From: Nautilus pompilius
Lineage: Eukaryota > Mollusca > Cephalopoda > Nautilida > Nautilidae
Assembly: GCA_018389105.1 (NCBI GenBank)
Contig: JACATO010000680.1
Coordinates: forward strand, 936,001 to 1,000,000
Reading direction: 5' to 3'
Length of the DNA: 64,000 bases
Both the position numbers and the translations under genes were made by a program. Below are positions 35,480 to 48,235 of the stretch, in pieces. Every line of letters starts with the position of its first letter. Within the stretch, counting starts at the first letter, position 1. The notes beneath the pieces were generated by a model that ran no database searches, was not told the origin of the DNA, and saw only the letters and a program-made list of their open reading frames with translations.

Positions 35480-36516
35480 CAGTTCCTTGCCATAATAATT
35501 TGGATATCTGATATCATTACAGTGTCATGGAAAGCACCAAATAAAGATGCACTTGAGTTAAATTCTTTATGCTAGTACTTGGCCAAGTCTCCTTTTGTAG
35601 CACAAGGAACCTCTCCCTACTCTGTTTGCCATTGAATCAATGAGATTTGTATGATGGTATGATCCGTATTCTTTTATATATATGGAAGCTTCATTGAATT
35701 CTATCTATCATATTATTGGTGGGATATGGACAGGTTGCTTGCTCTCAGCTGATTCTGATTCTCCTATGGGGTACCAAAGAAGGAAGATGGATGCTTTTAT
35801 TCCTCTTTCAGACTGTGGCCACCAAGGAGGTATTGCATGTAGCATCAACCTCCTGAAGTATATTGGTATGAAATCTCAGTATATCCAGTAAAATTGCATT
35901 GTCTTTTGACAAACACTGACTTTGGTTGCCAATCTGGCATGATGGAAAGACAATTTGACCTTGAACTAAAGACATTGGAATTGAGGGCCTTTGTTTGAAT
36001 CTTGATTTGGAGAAGATTTATCTCCAAATGTAGCTTTTAAAACCTGGATTTATCAAAGGAGAGTGCATGCTACCAGCACTCAATGGTCTTGCAGGTTCCT
36101 TTGACTAGACCTTCCATTGGTTTCTATGGGACAGAAGGGATTCTTTATGTGCTACATACTCTTTGTAGTCTTGTCATGAAGATGATGATGAACTTTTATG
36201 AATAATTTCTGTTGCATGGTTGATGTTAGCAAGAGAATTATGATGGTAAATGCAGATGTAGCAAGCAATGTTGTTCTTGACATGGTGTCACTGTTGAAAA
36301 CAGGTTACTTTCCAGATTCATGGGAAATATTGAGATCTTGAACAATCTGTTCTTCACTGGCCATACTCTGAATGGCTGAGAAATGACTTTGGGTAAACAG
36401 TAAAATGTTGGGGATCTACCTGTTCTTGGCATAGTGACAGTTCACACCTGAAATACTTAAATTTTAGTAAGATACATTCATTTATGGAGGTGGACAAATT
36501 GACATGGCAAAGGCAC
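35480..36516 (-). pseudogene. Tc1-like element copy 3, nearly full length but decayed
   Basis: The left end, CAGTTCCTTGCCATAATAAT after a TA, and the reverse of the right end, AGTGCCTTTGCCATGTCAAT, look like diverged terminal inverted repeats about 1.04 kb apart. On the minus strand the inside follows a Tc1 transposase with many breaks: an N-terminal HTH-like part (about 36300-36430) and, near the other end, a YHHTNLIDSMANR segment. The latter resembles the Tc1 C-terminal motif L-x-x-SMP-R. This is the best reference for delimiting the other three copies of the family. Confidence 0.65.
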
Positions 36517-37046
36517 TCTCTCTGTGGATTATATATTTTAAAATGAATGAATAGATACCATTTTTTTTACATTTTAAGTAGAATATAGAGCATCTACTAA
36601 TTTGACCTAAATAAATCATTGAAAATTTGGCTTTGTAGTATCAATTTGGATTGTGACTCAAATTCTTATTTTTTTTATTTAAACTTTTTGACAACATAGT
36701 ATTTTATAAACTCAATCATTGAACATTCTTTGAACATAAATAAAAGTTTTCATTTTCAACCATATAGATTCCAGATTTTTAATTAAAAAAAAACAACAAA
36801 GATATTATTATTATTATCATCATCATCTTCTTTGAAACAAGAGATCTAAACTTTTTCTAGCTTAGCTTTCTCTATTATTTTTGGTCAAATGTAGAAGCAG
36901 TTTCTTGATTCTGCTTGGGCTCATATTATAAACTGAACAATATTGATCTATCATTATAGTTAAAAATGCTATGCCTTGTGTTTATTTTTTATCACTTTAT
37001 TTAAAATCTTAAACAGTGGTAAATCAAAATTGTTTTTTTCTTCTAG
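36517..37046 (+). other. End of proposed intron 1
   Basis: AT-rich, with an ATT/ATC triplet run near 36806-36830. It ends in a pyrimidine tract and TTCTTCTAG (to 37046), a good 3' splice site. Confidence 0.5.
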
Positions 37047-37118
37047 TCTGCTACACCATGTTGATAAAAGTCAAGACTTTTGTGGCTCATTGCAGAACAT
37101 TGGAACATCGAAAGTCAG
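37047..37118 (+). CDS. Candidate coding exon 2 of the host gene (72 nt)
   Basis: The exon is preceded by a strong acceptor (TTGTTTTTTTCTTCTAG) and followed by CAG|GTAATA. Its first base completes the AG left by exon 1 as AGT. The frame is open throughout and gives LLHHVDKSQDFCGSLQNIGT, then SKV and two bases of the next codon. It is noticeably more GC-rich than its surroundings and contains a CpG. Only this frame fits the phase of exon 1, which supports the link. The protein is not recognised. In tens of kilobases of intron, decoy exons with good sites do occur, so the call rests on signals and phase only. Confidence 0.45.
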
Positions 37119-37474
37119 GTAATAACTATTTTTACTTTTACTTTATTTATTTGGTTAGATGTTTGTTTCTTTGATAGTCTTGAAATGTCTTTTAAGTATT
37201 TCTTTTTGCTCAAAACAATAAGTAAATGTTTTCATCAACAGTATTTAATTAGGACACTTTTTGAACATTTATTTTCCTATTTAATTTCTTAGAAGCCCAC
37301 AAAGAAATTATAGATTTTCTTTTAATTCTTGAAGTACGATATCCTTATTTAATGTTGCCCCACATTATGTTGGTTTGCTTTTACATGATTTATTTTCAAG
37401 TCATATTATTTATGGTGAACCTTTGTTCAACTCCTCAAGGCCACTAATGGTGATGCCAAGAATATTGATGCAGG

Positions 37475-37905
37475 TATAACATCCATAATTGTATTAACAA
37501 TATTAGTGAGACATGGGCGTGGCATTAGTTGTGGCCCGAATGCATAAACGACTTTATAAGATTTAAGGATGTTGTACTGAACACAAAAGGGGATATCCAT
37601 AACTTGGCCAGAGAGGCAGGATTTGATGAGTTGGATATTGATGAAGTACTTGAATCATGTACCTGCTCAAACAAAGATTTGCAACTACTAGGAGAACAAA
37701 TAGCTACTAAAAAAAGATGACCCTGATGAAGAACCAACCCAGCGAAAGCTAACAACAAAATGGATGGCTGAAGCATTTCATCATATTGAAATGGGAATGC
37801 AAATTTTTTGCTGATGATGATCCCCAATAGAGAACGAAGATCTGAAGATCAGTTGTTGATGTTCTCCATAGTGAAAAGAAGAAAAGTATGCAGTCATCTC
37901 TGGAT
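37475..37905 (+). pseudogene. Tigger/pogo transposase C-terminal relic
   Basis: Plus-strand reading gives YNIHNCINNISETWAWH, then LWPECINDFIRFKD (from about 37520). Next comes an open segment with GDIHNLAREAGFDELDIDEV and a CSNKDLQLLGEQIA stretch. After a one-base shift follow DDPDEEPTQRKLTTKWMAEA and an IEMGMQIF segment with a DDDP. These match the part of Tigger transposases beyond the catalytic core: the LWPE motif, the LT-x-x-DL-x-EL motif and the KLT-x-x-x-LAE tail. The catalytic domain is absent from this locus. It is a different Tigger subfamily from the 11275 element. Confidence 0.75.
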
Positions 37906-38656
37906 GGATTTTTTTTTTTTTTTTTATGTCACAAAGAGGGAAGAAAATTGATTTCACATTCAGCAGAGAAGGGGGAAGTATCAACATCATGACCAGCAGG
38001 GGAGGGAGAAGCAGCTTCTGGGTCTTTCTGATTCTGTCTCATCTTCCACCTCTTACTCACTTCATCCATCCCACACCATCAATAAGTCAATAAGTACAGG
38101 TAACAGATACAAATTGTTTATTTTAGTTACTAAACTTTTTTCTCACTTAGTATTTATTACAATGTATAATATACATCTTTACATGCATAAGGTGTTGAAT
38201 TTAAATATATAAAGGAGCTTTTGTTTGGTGAAAGCATGCTCTTGAAATACCTCCCTTATTTTAGTTTATTCCTTAAGGGGAAAAATAGATTTACTTTATA
38301 CTCAAATACTGGTTTAATGTACTTAGTTCTATTTTCTTTCAGCTTCTGTTTTTAAATCTTATTCTGAATACAGTTTACTTATTCAAATAATTGTGTTCAG
38401 TATGAATGGACAGTTTACAAAGGTATTTTGTAGGGCACATCATCATTGTGGGTTTAGTTGATGCATAGAGATATTTTGGTTTGCACACAAAGCATCCAGA
38501 TTTGTGCAGTGAAGGGTTGAGCAGTGAGCTAATGCTAGCATTTACTAAAATTTTTAAATATTAAAAATAAACTGCTGAAAGAATCCATGTAAGACTTTAG
38601 ATATTACATAAAAGTGGTGCTATGACAAACAGATTAGCATCTTGCTTGTGATAACT
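37906..38656. other. AT-rich intronic DNA
   Basis: A T-run at about 37911-37925 and otherwise nothing recognised. The minus-strand frame at 37781-37990 mostly reads the reverse of the Tigger relic. Confidence 0.4.
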
Positions 38657-39337
38657 CAGTGGTTCCCAACCTTTTTGGACTTGTGAACCTTTTTCTAATA
38701 CTCAAAAGACCTGTGACCCCCTGCTACACTTCCATAATTGAAAAAAAAAATCAAAATAAATTTAGCAAAAAAATCACATAAATAAGAGTTTTATTTCAAT
38801 ATATTGACAGTTTGGTGCCCAAGTTTGCCTAGAATCGAGCTGGCTAGCGTGTGTCTGGCCGAATTCACAGTCCAGTCCATGTAGCGTGCTCTGCCCCAGG
38901 CGTTAGCCAATTGGAGCGTTGCTTGATTGCATCAGTCCTACTAAGGTAACAGTTTGAGTTCTGGCCTTTGTTGCCAGCATGTATTGTCTGTGTTTCTATG
39001 AGGGTGGCAGAGCGACAGGAAGCTGTTGGGGGCAGTGATGCAAGTGTATTACCGCAGAGGCCTGTGATGCAACCAGGAGTGCCTACCATGGGAAACAAGC
39101 CTTACACCTTTGGCACTCGGCCTCCCATTGGCGATACTGGTGTATTGGACACAGGGTAACTTTTGTATACTTTTACCCGGGAAAAAAGTGTCTTATAAGC
39201 CAGCAAATACGGTACATATAAGCAAAACAAATACATACTCATGAACAGTTTCTTGACTCAGTCACACGACAAAAATTGAAACTTCCAGGGTTCCGCAACT
39301 CCCTTAGCTGTTGCAACCCGCTGGTTGGGAACCACTG
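38657..39337. mobile_element. Non-autonomous hAT transposon, 681 bp, with perfect 8-bp target duplication
   Basis: Both ends begin with the 15-base terminal inverted repeat CAGTGGTTCCCAACC. The element is bounded by identical 8-bp duplications TGATAACT (38649-38656 and 39338-39345). The CAGNGGTTCCCAAC terminus and 8-bp duplication define a hAT (Charlie-like) element. Subterminal parts ('gacctgtgaccccctgc' and 'ggttccgcaactcc') resemble the usual ends of such elements. The interior (about 38810-39180) is more GC-rich, lacks transposase and contains a 63-codon frame including MGNKPYTFGTRPPIG. It may be an unrelated filler or captured segment. Confidence 0.93.
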
Positions 39338-39439
39338 TGATAACTGTTGCTAGTGTTTTCTCTTATATATGCTACCAAGAACATTTTTCCAAAAATTGTC
39401 AAAGCCACTTCTTTGAATGTTTCATACATTACCTAAAAA

Positions 39440-39740
39440 AGAAGAAAGTGAAAGCAGTATTGAATAAATAGCCTAGGACAATACCAGATCTTACTTTGTG
39501 CATGTGACAATAGAAGCAATTGAGAAGATTGGATGGAAAACAATTCCTTATGTACTATATAGTTCTGACCTAGCACCTGCAACTTTCCCACCACTACCTC
39601 TTTGGTATGAAGGAAGTCTTCATGTAGATGGAAGTAAAAGGTCTTATTTTGATAGATAAGAACAAATGTCATGCATGTTAGGGAAATAAAATCCCAAGTA
39701 ATTTAACGATTTTCAGCAGCAACTAAAAATACCACAAGGT
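39440..39740 (+). pseudogene. Mariner transposase relic (SETMAR-like), plus strand
   Basis: The plus strand reads DNTRSYFVHVTIEAIEKIGW (39478-39537), then KTIPYVLYSSDLAPAT, then (shifted) SHHYLFGMKE. This matches the mariner stretch DNARPH...GW-x-x-LPHPPYSPDLAPSDYHLFGSMKE. Asp codons of the second and third catalytic blocks are still partly visible. Only about 100 codons around the second and third catalytic blocks are recognisable. Confidence 0.72.
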
Positions 39741-40529
39741 TAGCTGGGAATAAAGATTTTAGACTAATAGGATATAATACTCTTGTGGCTCTTTGAAGTC
39801 AAAGGTTTAACCAAGGATATTTCAGAAATCTTTAAGTTAGCTATGTGTACTGTGATGGATTCCTTAGCAATGATATTTAGCCAGAAGCATTTTCCTCTTG
39901 CTAAACATATCTTCCTTGAAGCTTAGAAATGAATATGCTTTGCTGGTGAAGTAATTTTTCTTATATAAATTTGTTCTTACTGACTAACTTGCTATTGGTT
40001 AGTTGAAAAGAATAATATAAAAATTGGCTTTTAGTTGATATGTGAACATGCCATCAATAAAAATCCTCTCAATTTAAGTTAAAAATTATTCTTGCAAAAG
40101 TTTCTGTACCATATTTAACAAGTCATAACTGTATTATCTGTACATAACAGTTTGTATTCATTTATTTTTTATACTTATAGATATTTATCTGTAAATTTAA
40201 AAAAAAAAGGGTAATTTATTACTTGTCAAATTTTGCTTGATAGAAAAAATAGGACAGTGTATATTATTGCTATAAAGATTGACTGAAGTGGCTTTATTGC
40301 CTCCACAAGATTTGGTTTAAATGTTTTTCAAACTTGGCATGTGCAGTTTTTGTTATATCTGCTTGTGAAGATCTCTCTTGGTTCTGCATTTACATGGCCA
40401 AAATACTGCTGCTTTAGTGTCTTTCCATAATAATTTTGCTACTTGTTATTACATTTTGTTAGTTTGTTGTGGAAAATAACAAATAAAGGCAAGCAGTGGA
40501 ATGAAAATCTGTTGCTTTATTTCCTCTGC

Positions 40530-41341
40530 CAGACATATGAGAGATGTGCCATGTAGCACCACCCTTCTGAAGATTGTGTACATCATATCTCACTATACCT
40601 TGTTAATATAACAGGAGATATCTTTAATATGGCAGTGTACCCAGCAGAATTGAGATGACTTTCTACCATGAAAGATTGCAGCTCACACCACAATACTTCT
40701 GCCTCTATACCTGACATTGGGGGTTAAAGGTTTTTGTTAGGTTAGATTTCCTCCAAACTTAGTTGTGACCTCTAGGTATGAATTGGTGAAAATTAGACTC
40801 ATCAAAGAAAGTAGTTACCACTAGTACTTGGAGAACATGCCTGATATGTTTTCTGACCAGATCTTTAAAGCATTTTATTCCTAAGTAACCCCTTCTGTTC
40901 AATGTGTGTTACTCACCCTCTGTAGTCAAGTTGGTGGAGATGACTTTGGGCTTTTATTTTACTCATTTCTATTGCATGGACAGTGTCAACAAGAGAATCC
41001 TGATAGTGAATGTGGATGTGGCAAATCATGGCTTGTGGTGTTATTGTTTTGCCACAGCAGTAACATTTTCCTCTGTGAATGTGTGTTAATATTGGCTATA
41101 GATTTGCAAGAAATGTTGAGATCTTTGGCAATCTGTTGTTGACTTTTCAATGAGTGATAGCACAATCTTTGGTAAATGGACATATTGCAGGATTCATCTG
41201 TTTTTAGTTTGGTGATAATGGACACTGATTATCTCTCCACTTCGATATCCAATATGTTCATGCACTAATCACATAGAATTTGTAAATTGTAGTCATATAC
41301 ATGTGCATTGCTTTATAGTGGTCAAATTAATTTCAAAACAC
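40530..41341 (-). pseudogene. Tc1-like element copy 4
   Basis: The minus strand has a Tc1 HTH segment QQIAKDLNISCKSIANI (about 41090-41150). Further on is FDESNFHQF (40781-40807), then VWRKSNLTKTFNPQC and CGVSC. These match the Tc1 catalytic block SDES-x-F...VWRK...NP-x-C...GGGS. The first catalytic Asp is retained. Numerous stops are present. The right end 'ggtcaaattaatttcaaaac' resembles the termini of copies 2 and 3. It shares long blocks with copies 1 and 3. Confidence 0.72.
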
Positions 41342-44300
41342 TAAATATCTGTAAATGCATAATATCGATAACACTATAAAATCTGCTCATACAGCTAAGC
41401 TGAATGTGAGAGTTAAATATCAAAACACAAAACCTTATCTAAAATAAATTTTATATATGACTTTTAAAGAACAACTTTGAAGTTTAGTGGCTATATAGCA
41501 TTGTTAAATGTAACAAAACATGCTTGTTATGAAGAAAAATTTTAAAATGAATTAAATGTGTCGAAATCCTTTTTATTATGAAGTGCTATTTTTTATGTTT
41601 TTCATAGAAATCATTTACATTTTACGTCTGTTGCTTGCTGTTAAACAAAATACCTATTACCCAGCTGAGTCTGCCACATAAAGATAACTGAGCATTAGCC
41701 AGCCTTAGGTAATTATACTTTTATGTTGTGTTTTTTTCAAATGATCATATTTAGAGTTCTGCCAGTTTTTTTGATATAAACAAAATCAGTGAATCAATAA
41801 AGGTCTCTAACGAATTAGCACATGGCTTTTAAATGGTTTTTATATATATATATGATCATTTTCAATGCCCAGAAAGAATCTGGTGCACTGATAAATTTGA
41901 ATTTATTCCTGTTATTGCTGGCATATTTTTAAATTTGTGAAATAAAACTTTTATAAATACAACTACAATGTTGTTAGTGAAATAAAAAAATAATAGGTTT
42001 TAGGAAAAGTAGTAAATTCTATTAGCAACTGTTTATTGCTAGAATGTTGGTTGTGTAAGTTTCAGTAATTTTAGTTATTGTTAAGGTTGCTGCAAACTTT
42101 GGTTAGGCGTTTTCATCTGGCCAGACAAAAGAATGTATAATAAAGGGAATAATGAAACTCATTTTTAATTTTAAAATTAATAAAAGGGGGAAATAATCAA
42201 ATTTTTAATGAAACTGAAGAAAAGCAGATGCATTCAATAGCTTAGACATTTTTTGCACTATAATTATTAAAACTACAAATTTCTAAAACAAAATCGAATG
42301 GTAGTCTTTTATAGAATGTTTAGAAAACAAATAGCATGAGTAACTTAAGATAAATATACTAGTATTTAAAATTGATAGAAAAAATTACTAAAATATGGAA
42401 TTTTAATCTTTTTTTCTTTTCTTAAACTGCTGCTTAACAGTTGTTAGATGCTTAGTTCTGATTGCATGATCTAACAGTTTCAATTTTGCTGTTAAAATCC
42501 TTTTTTTTTTAATGAAAAATAAATCCACTATAATTGAAGAATACTCTTTGCCAAAGGAAGTAGTTTTATTCATGATTTTTGTTCAGTAAAAATATTGTAT
42601 AATTAGTTTTTTTAAACCAGTAATATGTGCACAAAATATCCTGTAATATAAGGAAACAAATGATAAATTTTGAAACAAGTTGCATTGTCTTTTAAATGAA
42701 AACCATTTGGGGCCAGGTGAAATTCAAAGAGCCTAAGGCAAAGGTTTCTGGTAATTTAAAGTTCTGCTGCTTAGTGCCATTATGTAATGGCTTATTCCCA
42801 TAATGTGTTGTTCACTCTAGCATAGACAAAGAGATCAGTAATTTGCTGAAAGAAAGACTGCTTCAAGCTGTCTCATGTTTCTTTATGTCCATTGGAGTGT
42901 GAGTCACAGAAATAGGAACCTGCTGAAGGAAAAAATAGGGTTCTTTAAATGCATGGAAAAATTTATAAAAAAACAAAAAAGAACACCTACAACAACAGTA
43001 ACAAACCATTGATTATATCTCCAATAGCTACCAGAATTAAAGACATCTCCAGGATACAACATAACTAAAGTTTTTGTACAAATATGCATAATGCCCTTTT
43101 TTTAATCTTTGAAATTATTGTTGACATGAAATAGTACTTGATTTGTTGCCAGATGCTTAACAGATATGAACTTTTGGATCAGAAACTAAAGAGGTTAAGT
43201 TTGAAATTATTTAAAAGTGCGAGTGTGTGAAAGAGACCATCCATTTGTTATTTAGAAGCATTCTCAATCCTACATTTTTAGAATCTTATGAAAAAAAACA
43301 GTTGTCACTATTAAAATGTCACCATTAAAATTAACAGTAAGAATTTGCTTTTTATTTTTCTTAATGCGAATTTTAGATAATTTTTTTTTGTTGGTTTTTT
43401 TAATCATAGTGTTGGAATAAGACATTAATAAAGATATAGAAATGTAATAATTAACATTTTAATATTACTGTTGAATAACTAATTGTACTGTATGCATCAA
43501 ATTTCAGTAAATCTTTTTTGTAGAAGTTTGGTTTTTTATTTGGCATTGACAATTGGTTAAGGCCCAATCTTTTATTTTTCTTTTTCAATAATGTTTGACA
43601 TCTAGACCTATCAATCTGAAAATTGACCAAAAAATTCTCTGCACAAGAAATCATAACATTGAGTTTCTCTAGACCTCAAAATGTAAACACTGTTTCTGAT
43701 GACTGTTAAGGAACAGCTGACATGTTTGTGAATTTAAAATACCAGAGAGAGTGTGTCTGTCTACTCTCATTTTTGGGAGAAAGTAGGTCATATTTTTCTG
43801 CAATAGAGGGCAGGTTTCAGTTAATAGAAAGTTTGAAATCTCTTTTTGAAATTATTTTTATTTCTACCTTGAACATTTTGATGCTGTAAAAACTATTATT
43901 TTTTATTTTCTCTGAAAAATTGAAAATCTTAATTAGGTAAAGAATATTTGAAAAGTTTTGTGGAAACTTCTATTGTTGCTACACATTTTTCTTGTCAGGT
44001 CAATAAATATGCCTTGTCTTTTGGGTCATAGGTTACAATAAAAGGGAGCATTCTCTTAGTTATCATCTACTGAACAAGCACAGAATCCAAATCTGATCAA
44101 TTGTACCCATATAAAAGACAATTCTTTATATTGATCATGTCAACATGTCAAATCACAAACAAAAGATTAATGACAGCACTGGATCTAAAGATCTGTGAAC
44201 AGGTTTTTCTCCAAGCCAGCAGTGTTCTTTGCTGGAGAAAATGGACCATAACATGCCCAAAACAAAAATGAAACTTATCTTTTAACAAGCTAATTTCATT

Positions 44301-47300
44301 TTAAAATAATTTTCATAGTTAAAATCTGATAAACTAGTCACCACTTTTTTAACAAATTTTGAATTTATTTATTTCATTTTTCTTTTGATTTTTTAATTGT
44401 ATTTTGAAATTTTTATTGTTAATTTTTTTTTTTTCTTATTCTGCCATCTGGCTGGGTGACAAATTCAGGAAAGTTCCCTCAACTTTAACAGAAAAGTAGC
44501 AAAGCTTCTAAAGATAAATGTTTAAATAAACATAATGTTAGTGCACAAACTTGTCATTCTTTTCTTCTTTTTTCGCATTAATAATGGAAATTGGAAATAT
44601 CTGAAACAAATTTGAGATTTAGAACAAATTCCCTAAGTCAAATATGGCTAAGCAAAAATGCTGCATGTTCTGTTCTGTTGTTGTTCATTTTTTGCAACCT
44701 CCATATTTAGAAGGAAGAAAAAAAAACCTGAATAGATTCATTTAAACTCTTTGGCATATGATATGAAAATAATAACTGCAATAAAACAAAGATCATATTT
44801 GAATCAAATAATAAAATTTATAATGACTTATCCAAATACTTAGTATGGTCATAAATATCTTTGCAAGAAAAGTATTGTTGTTAAAATTGTTCCCTTTTAA
44901 AGAAAATCAAACAAAAAACCTTAATATTAATTTTAGATAGTAATAAGTACTTTATGTTAAGTCTGATAAAATAATAATGCAGTTTCATTTATTTTGTTTT
45001 GAACAAAATAGGCCATTTCTGATTTTAGTCCTCGGAAAATGGGAAAAAATAGAACTAAATCATTAATTAAACTTTTCAACAAATTGCCTGTACAACAGAT
45101 TGAAAATTCTAATAAGAAACCAGTGACTATAAAACAAGACTATTTTATAGCAATATCTGGAAATGATTTACTTTGCTAATCTATAAAATGAACACTTTCA
45201 ATAATGGTTTTAAGTATTAGGAAATCTAAATGCAAGCTCAAGATTTAAAATTGCAGAGCTGTTGTGGAACTAAATGTCATCTTCATTCATAATCTAAAAT
45301 AAATAAATTTAAAAAATAGATACTAGTTTTTAAATTTTACAAATCTCTCTTTGCAACAGTTATTTCTGAAGGGCCTAATTTTTAAAAGTGGTCAATCTTA
45401 CAACTTTTTAATGGCAATAATTCATATAATATTTTTTTAATATGAAATTTCTGTGCAGATAGATTTTGCAACGGCTTTTTTGTTGCTTGTATTTCTAAAA
45501 GGAGAATGTTTGTTTAAGAATTTTAGATTTGGAGATTTGTATAATTTAAAAAAAAAAACTTAATGAGAGAAGATTATTTTTTAAGTATTTTAGAGTCATG
45601 CAAATTGTTTGTTTTCTAAGTTAGAGTAATCAGCAAAATATTAAAGGTGTATTGTATTGTGAAGGAAATTGTATATCGAAACTTTTCTGTATCATAGAAA
45701 ATTGAGTAAAAGTCAGTCTGCACATTTATTGGATCATACTCTTTTTTTCCTATGCATGTTGGTTATCCACCATTTGTGTGTAATAGGTAGTCTTGTCTAG
45801 AAAAATATGTACTGCTGAAAAGTGCCACATGTTAAAGCTATCATAATACAGCTCAAAATCATGATTTTATAAAAAAAAAAAACAAGCAAAAAAAAAAATA
45901 TGTACTTAAAAAAATCTGCTGCACTTCTGCAAAATTTTATGTAGGGTAATAAAAAAAAATGTTGACTTTAAAAACATTCCTTAGTGTGCAATAAAACAAG
46001 CAGGTCACCAGTTATAAATGTGTTTTTCAAAAATTTTTTACCAAAGCAACTTGAAAACACTTGTGCTGTTAGCAGATGATTCCAAGGCAGTAATCACTGT
46101 AACTACTTGCAAGACTTGAAGGTTAACTTGAAGAATAAACTTTTGGGTTCCATGTTGCCACTATTTTTTACCCTTTTCAGCTTGCAAAGGATTAATTGTG
46201 TGTTGAACTGACTTTTTTAATATGATAAAACTAATCAAAGTAGTATTCATAAAAATGGGACAATTTCTCTGGAATGAAATTTTGGCTCTGCTTGCTCTTA
46301 ACAGGTGTGAAAACTAGACTTCAAGTTAGGCTGTTATCATCTGATTAGTGAATGCTAGAAGACTGGTGATCTCACTAGGCTGAATTCTAAAATAATGTGT
46401 CTATGCAAGTGTTTGTCTATATGTTGGAATCTGGTGTTGCATTGTTGAGTCACCAGAAAATTTATTGGACTGTTTTTAAAATTATTTAATACTGAACACT
46501 AAGTATTTGATATTTTGCTGTTATTTTTTTAAGATATCTTTTTGCTCAGAAGAGTAGAAAAATTAGGTATATGTACTTTGTTTCTAAGAAAGAAATAGTT
46601 CAACTAGAGAATGTTTTTACTTTCATCTTTAAAATCAGCATGGAAATTCAGTCATGACAGTGAACTTTTGCTCTTTAATGTTGTTTTAAAAAAATGTTAT
46701 ACTTCTAAACAATGTTAAAAAAATGAAGAATGTTTTGGTACTTGGATTGTTTCTTCCGTGTGATTTTGTGTGTTTTGTGTATATAATGTTTGCTTCTATT
46801 TCAAGCTATGGATTAAGGTCTGCTTGAAATTATGTTCATAATTTTTCTCAATATATGGGGAGGGGATTAGCATTAAAATCTTCAAATTGATTTAAACTCA
46901 ACCAACACCAGTGATTCCGTAATTCTACCTATAAATAACTAAACACATGCTTGTATATAGATTACTATTAGAAATTGCAGAAATACCACAAACTAGATAT
47001 TTTATAATTTTAGGACAAAAGAGATTTTATATAAAAGCTGGTATGTTAAAAAAGTCGTCGTCTTTTCTTTTCTCTCTCTTTTTGAATTGATTTTTACCAG
47101 ACTTTTGCTGATTTGGAGTTATATACTATTTTCTCAAATCTAATACAGTTCACTTCAAAAATCATAAATTTTGAAACTGACAAAAAGCTCTGTTTTGCAC
47201 TTGATCCATATTGCATATTTCATATATCTGCATAGAAAATTTTTGGATTCTGTATAATCTTGCTTTTGATAGGTATGCACTGCTATACATATGTTGTGAG

Positions 47301-47380
47301 ACAGTTGAATGAATGATTTAATATGAAATTTGACTTGGTTGAACCAAGGAAATGTAACTGTATGACAGAGCAACTTGATT
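41342..47380. other. Six kilobases of AT-rich intronic DNA, nothing recognised
   Basis: I see no gene, RNA gene or transposase fragment. There is a TA run at about 41841-41852 and several poly-T and poly-A runs (for example 42503, 43382, 44425 and 45548). Open frames are under 75 codons. Confidence 0.45.
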
Positions 47381-47384
47381 TGTT

Positions 47385-48235
47385 TGGGATTTTGGCTATG
47401 GGTAGATCAATCATTGATGGGTCAAACATGGTATCACTTAGGCTATGTTGAATAGTTTATGGGAAACTATGACTCAAGAAAATGTTGATGACTTAACTAA
47501 TAATCACTTGAAATCTCTTTCTGAGAACATTTTTAATATGGATGAAACATCTTTTCTGGAAATAGTGTAAGAACACCCATAGTGAAAAATGGAAGTAAAG
47601 GATGAATCATGGTACTTCTAGGAGTTAGCATGATAAGAAAGAAACCGCCACATTTAGTAATTGGAAAGGGTAAGACTGCAATGCTTTCAAAATGCCAGCA
47701 TTCCTTAACTGGAACAAAGTGATAATATTTAGATGACATTTATTCTGTTTGAATAGTTGCTTCAAAAAGTTAAATTTGAAAATGAAAGTTGAAAGATTAT
47801 ACTCATAATTGATAACTGCACTGCCCATCAAGAAGTCCAGGACCTCATAAACATGAAACTTGTCTGACTTTTCCCTAACAACTTCCAAGATGCAACCTAT
47901 AAATGGATGGTGCAGTCAAAAATTTTGTTGCAAAAAGTCTCAGGAAGAGTCTTGTTAGATTTGATTCTGGTGATGCTTTATACTTGTCATCTATTTTGAG
48001 ATGCAGACATTCTTGTTAAGATTGAGAATTGCTTCAAATACTGGATTTACCAGAGTACATAAAGAAATTCATAAAAATGAGGAGGAAGTCAAGAAAGAAA
48101 TTGGAGACATCTTTGATCACATGCAAACAGCTTTCGATGATTGCATCACTGTAGATAATGCACTACTTGTCAGTAGCACTTATCCAATTTGGAGATCATT
48201 GAAGTTTTCCATACTTAGCTAAATCAGGAAGAAGT
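47385..48235 (+). pseudogene. Tigger/pogo-like transposase relic (catalytic domain)
   Basis: Across several frameshifts the plus strand follows a pogo-type DDE domain. It has IFNMDET (Asp codon at 47541), a gap with IGKG-like text, then IIDNCTAHQEVQDL (Asp codon at 47811). An NTTSKMQP...MDGAVKNFV-like block follows (Asp codon at 47906), then IENCFKYTGF-like text (about 48025-48050). The 73-codon frame at 48001-48222 (HKNEEEVKKEIGDIFDHMQT, then DNALLVSST) is its tail. All three acidic positions are visible but the gene is broken many times. No terminal repeats were located. Confidence 0.65.
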
